From NCBI GenBank assembly GCA_030425785.1, contig JAUHYJ010000265.1:1-5773 (forward strand): DNA of 5,773 nt, written 5' to 3'. This stretch comes from Acidimicrobiia bacterium (GTDB lineage: Bacteria; Actinomycetota; Acidimicrobiia; Acidimicrobiales; Ilumatobacteraceae). Under the pieces are notes generated by a model that was not told the origin of the DNA, searched no databases, and was given only the letters and a program-made list of their open reading frames with translations. This document shows, one piece after another, positions 1 through 5,773 of this stretch. The translations under genes were made by a program, and so were the position numbers. How positions within the stretch are numbered: the first letter of the stretch is position 1; each line of letters opens with the position of its first letter.

Positions 1-1041
<1,041 letters not shown>

Positions 1042-1073
1042 CAGGAAATTCCTTCCGGGGTCGTCGTTCGAGA
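1042..1073 (-). other. 32-bp spacer between treS-pep2 and glgB
   Basis: This is the only non-coding stretch in the window. It is too short for a usual terminator plus promoter and shows no stem-loop with a T-run, so glgB is most likely co-transcribed with the upstream genes. Confidence 0.7.
1050..1054 (-). promoter_or_regulatory. Shine-Dalgarno site for glgB
   Basis: The minus strand reads AAGGA (within GGAAGGAA), 8 bases before the ATG at 1041. It is a strong, well-placed site that fixes the glgB start and allows independent initiation without coupling to the upstream stop at 1074. Confidence 0.8.
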
Positions 1074-3001
1074 TCAGCGGCGGATCATGTCGCCGACGGC
1101 AGCCAGCGGCCAGTGCACCCAGGCGGGGCGGTTCGCGAGCTCGTAACGGATCTCGTACAGCCCCTTCTGGAGTGCATAGACGTCGAGGAGCAGTTCGGCG
1201 TCGTCGCGTGCGGTCGGGATCAAGTCGGCCGGGGCGATCGTGGTGACGTACCGGTCGACCATCGTCCGACGCATCGCCGTCGTCCACGCATCGCGGGCGT
1301 CGTCGAGTTCGGCGACGTCGGCGTCGGCCACCAGGCCACGAGCGATCGCGGTGTCGACCGCGCTCCGGCCGGCGTAGTCGAGCGAGCGGACGAGTCCGGC
1401 CAGATCGGTGAGCGGCGAGCGCAACAGCCGGCGCTCGCCGATCGGCTGGCCCGGCTCGCCCTCGAAGTCGATGAACGTGATGTCGTTGCCGGTCCGTAGG
1501 ACCTGACCCAGATGGAGATCGCCATGGACGCGGATGCGGCGGGCGTCGAGCTTCTCGGTGCGGAGGCGATCGAAGCGCGCCAGCACGTCGTCGACGGGGC
1601 GCAGCAGCGCGTCGGCCTCGGCGACGTCGAGCCCGGCCCGCCTGATCGCGCGCTGGGTCGCACGCACGCCGTTCCGCAGCGTCTGCAACAGCGAACGCTG
1701 CCACAGCAGGGTGAACGCCTGCGGGGCCATCGACTCGTCGTCGCCCGGGGTCCCGAGCGCCACGTGCAACTCGGCGGTGCGGCGACCGAGCACGTCGGCC
1801 AACCAGGCCGACGAGTCCTTCGTGGCGTCGAGCGTGTCGGTCTGCTCGATCTCGAGGGCGAGCTCGTCGAGCATCCAGGTCCACAGGTCGCCGTCGTTGG
1901 CGATCGCGTCGTGGACCACGACCACGTCGGCCGGCGCACGCTCGTCCTGCAACTCGACACTGGCCGTGGCGACGAGTCCCGGCACGTGATCGAAGCCCTG
2001 CGCAGCCAGATGGGCGGGCAGCTCGACGTCCGGGTTCGGCCCGGCCTCGAGCCGACGCACGAGCTTCGCGATGTACGCACTGCCGACGAGCACCGACGAG
2101 TTCGACTGCTCGACACCCATCAGATGGACGTCGTGGGGCGACCCGAGTGGCGCAGCCGGTCGGCTGCGGCGGGGGAGTCCGCGCAGGCTGCCGTGGCGGC
2201 CGGTCGCGACGCGACGCGACAGGGCGGCACCGACCACCGCGTAGGCGCCTTCCGGGTGCGCCATCGCGTCGACGAGCGCCTCGCCGTCGGCCAGGTGCGC
2301 GATCACGGCGCTCGGCGTGTCGGCCGAGATCGCGTTGGCGACCCTGGCCTGGGCGCGCATCACCGGCACGGTGTAGCGGTGGTCGTCGCCCTCGGTGAAC
2401 GACACCCGCACGATCAGCAGGGCGACGTCGGTGTCCGGGTGGCGCAACGGGATCGTGTCGTCGATCGTGATCTCACGGACCCGGAGCTCCTTGCCCGCGT
2501 ACCACCGACGGCTCGGCAGCCAACGTGCCAGGGCGCGGCCGAGGGGTGCTCGGCGGCGCATCACTTCGGCCCAGTTGCCGGCGAGCGTCGGCAGATCGGC
2601 CGAGCCGCCGACCTGGGCGGCCGGTGGCTGCAGGGTGAACCAGAAGAAGCCGTACGGCGCGAGCGTGAGGTGGTAGTTGCCGTCGCCGACCTGGGCGAAG
2701 CGGGTCTGCCCGAAGGCCTCGACCGGCGTGTGCTGTGCGAAGGCGCGCAGGTCGAGTTCGACGTCCTGGGCGAGGCGCGACAGGTTGGCCACGCACAGGA
2801 ACGGCGTCTCGCCGTCGAGCTGGCGCACGAAGGCGAGCACGTGCGGGTTCTCGGGTTCGAGGAACTCGATGTCGCCGCGGGCCAGGACCGGGTGGCGCTT
2901 GCGCAGTGCGATGAGCTGGCGCATCCACGACAGCAGTGAGGCCGGGTCGTCGATCTGGGTCTCGACGTTGACGGCCTCGTAGTGGTAGCCCTGCTCGGTG
3001 A

Positions 3002-4185
<1,184 letters not shown>

Positions 4186-4189
<4 letters not shown>

Positions 4190-5773
4190 CGCGTCTCCCG
4201 TCCGCCGTCGGTGCGCCGCACCGCGAAGATGTGGGCGTACCCGGTGCGACCCGGGCTCAGGTCGACGAAGTTGTGCCATCCACGCCACCGGTACACGCCG
4301 CCTCCGAGCAGGTCGTCGAGCACGTACTCGTCGTCGTGGTCGAGCCCGATGCCGAGCGAGGTGGGGTCGACGTGCACCATGCCGGCGTGCGAGTCGAAGG
4401 CGTTCAGGTTCACGACGACGAGGATCGGGTCGCCCTCGCCGAGCGGGTCGGTCTTGCTGAAGCAGAGCAATCCGTCGGAGTCGACGTCGTGGAACCGCAG
4501 CGTCCGGAGATGTCGGAGCGCCGGCTGTGACCGCCGGATCTCGTTGAGGCGGGTGATCAACGGTTCGAGGGTGTCCGGGCTGGTCAGGTCCCACTGGCGC
4601 ACCTGATACTTCTCCGAGTCGAGGTACTCCTCCGAACCCGGTCGGATCGCCCGCTGTTCGACGAGCTCGAAGGCCGGACCGTAGACGCCCCAGTTCGCCG
4701 ACAGCATCGCCGCGAGCACGGCACGCACGGCGAACACGGGCCGGCCGCCGTGCTGCAGCTGCTCGGTGAGGATGTCGGGCGTGTTCGGCCAGGCGTTCGG
4801 CCGGTAGAAGTCGACGGTGCGCGTCGACAGGTCGGTGAAGTACTCGCGCAGCTCCGACGCCGACTGGCGCCAGGTGAAGTACGTGTACGACTGGTTGAAG
4901 CCGATCTTGGCGAGCCGCTCCATCACGCGGGGTCGGGTGAACGCCTCCGCGAGGAAGATCGTCTCGGGGTGATCGGCGCGGATGTCGGCGAGCGCCCACT
5001 CCCAGAACGGGAAGGCCTTGGTGTGCGGGTTGTCGACCCGGAAGATCGTCACGCCGCGGTCGATCCAGAACCGGATGACCTTCGCGAGCTCCTGCCACAG
5101 GGCCTGCCAGTCGTCGGTCTCGAAGTCGATCGGGTAGATGTCCTGGTACTGCTTCGGTGGGTTCTCGGCGTACTGGATGGTGCCGTCGGCGCGGTGCTTG
5201 AACCACTCGGGGTGCTCGTCGACCCACACGTGGTCGGGCGTGCACTGGAACGCGATGTCGAGTGCCAGCTCGATGCCCCGCTCGCGGGCGGCCTCGGCGA
5301 GTGCGGTGACGTCGTCGAGGGTGCCGAGGTCGGGGTGGACGGCGTAGTGGTCGCGGATGCCCCATGGGCTGCCGACGTCGTCGGCCGCGGCCTCGGTCGA
5401 GTTGTTGCGACCCTTGCGGTTGGTCTCACCGATCGGGTGGATCGGGGGGAGGTACAACACGTCGAACCCCATCGCGGCGACCCGATCGAGTCGGTCGACG
5501 GCGTCGCGCAGCGTGCCGCGAGGGCCGTCCGGCGTCCAGGCCGATCGCGGGAAGAACTCGTACCAGGCGCTGCAGCGTGCCCGCTCGGGGTCGACGTCGA
5601 CGGCGTAGTCGGGGCTGGTGGCCGCGGGCTCGCGGTCGAGATGACGGTGCGACAGCTCGGCCCAGGCGTCGTCGTGGAGGACATCGATGTCACCGTCGGT
5701 CACGGCGGCGAGCAGTCGTTCGAGGGTGGCGACGTCGTCGCCGTCTGCCGGGCCCAGTCGCGCGTCGGCGAGC
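4186..5773 (-). CDS. glgE: GlgE, alpha-1,4-glucan:maltose-1-phosphate maltosyltransferase (5'-partial)
   Basis: This GH13 enzyme extends linear alpha-1,4-glucan by transferring maltosyl from maltose-1-phosphate and releasing phosphate in the cytoplasm. The frame is open to the window edge with no stop, so the GTG at 5703 is internal, not the start. 528 residues are visible; counting from that GTG as residue 1, the catalytic residues are Asp224 (FRVDNPHTK, codon 5032-5034), Glu253 (FLAEAF, 4945-4947) and Asp310 (NTPDIL, 4774-4776). The spacings of 29 and 57 match what I recall for Streptomyces GlgE (Asp394, Glu423, Asp480), which puts about 147 N-terminal residues outside the window. Other family signatures are AWYEFFPRS (46-54), KGRNNS (97-102) and [13 protein letters not shown] (179-191). 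The C-terminal beta-domain covers about 395-500 and ends at the family-typical distance after Asp310. It is first in the operon as seen, and its stop overlaps the treS start. Identification is secure; the length upstream is inferred. Confidence 0.96.
4195..4199 (-). promoter_or_regulatory. Shine-Dalgarno site for treS
   Basis: The minus strand reads GGGAG, 5 bases before the ATG at 4189 and inside the last codons of glgE. This supports the ATG at 4189 as the real treS start, together with the protein N-terminus ([18 protein letters not shown]), which is where TreS homology begins. Confidence 0.65.

Noticed and set aside
1512..2939. Long plus-strand open frame (475 codons) opposite the maltokinase
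   Set aside because: It is antisense to conserved kinase motifs and reads as a low-information mirror of them; no family likeness or convincing ribosome site.
5701..5703. GTG at 5703 as the glgE start
   Set aside because: The frame remains open for 23 more codons to the window edge with GlgE-like sequence, and the family needs a further N-terminal domain upstream.

Overview
The window is a slice of one minus-strand operon for the GlgE (maltose-1-phosphate) route to alpha-1,4/1,6-glucan. In transcription order, which runs from high to low coordinates, it holds: the C-terminal three quarters of glgE (5' end cut by the window edge); a treS-pep2 fusion gene (trehalose synthase joined to maltokinase); and the N-terminal half of a glycogen branching enzyme gene, glgB (3' end cut by the window edge). 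Coding is almost continuous. glgE and treS overlap by 4 bases (ATGA), and only 32 bases separate the fusion gene from glgB. I see no RNA gene, mobile element, CRISPR array, terminator or stand-alone promoter.

The pathway logic is complete in the gene order. The TreS domain isomerises trehalose to maltose. The maltokinase domain phosphorylates maltose with ATP. GlgE transfers the maltosyl unit from maltose-1-phosphate to a growing linear glucan. GlgB adds alpha-1,6 branches. The same set and order (glgE, treS-pep2, glgB) is known from several bacterial groups, so this is a recognised system and not a new one. The high G+C content (about two thirds, by eye), strong G/C bias at third codon positions and protein similarity to mycobacterial and streptomycete homologues suggest a high-GC actinobacterium. 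An acidimicrobial type is possible, but that is only an impression.

The one striking anomaly is in the treS part of the fusion. The reading frame is intact from 4189 to about 3149, then jumps to another frame at about 3146. At the same point about 21 to 22 residues expected in every TreS are missing. Both observations fit a single out-of-frame deletion of about 64 bp (any length equal to 1 modulo 3), and restoring 64 bp gives a 1059-residue fusion. As it stands the gene encodes a 395-residue truncated TreS ending at 3002, with the maltokinase in a different frame. This is either a real broken gene or a sequencing or assembly error; the bases alone cannot decide.
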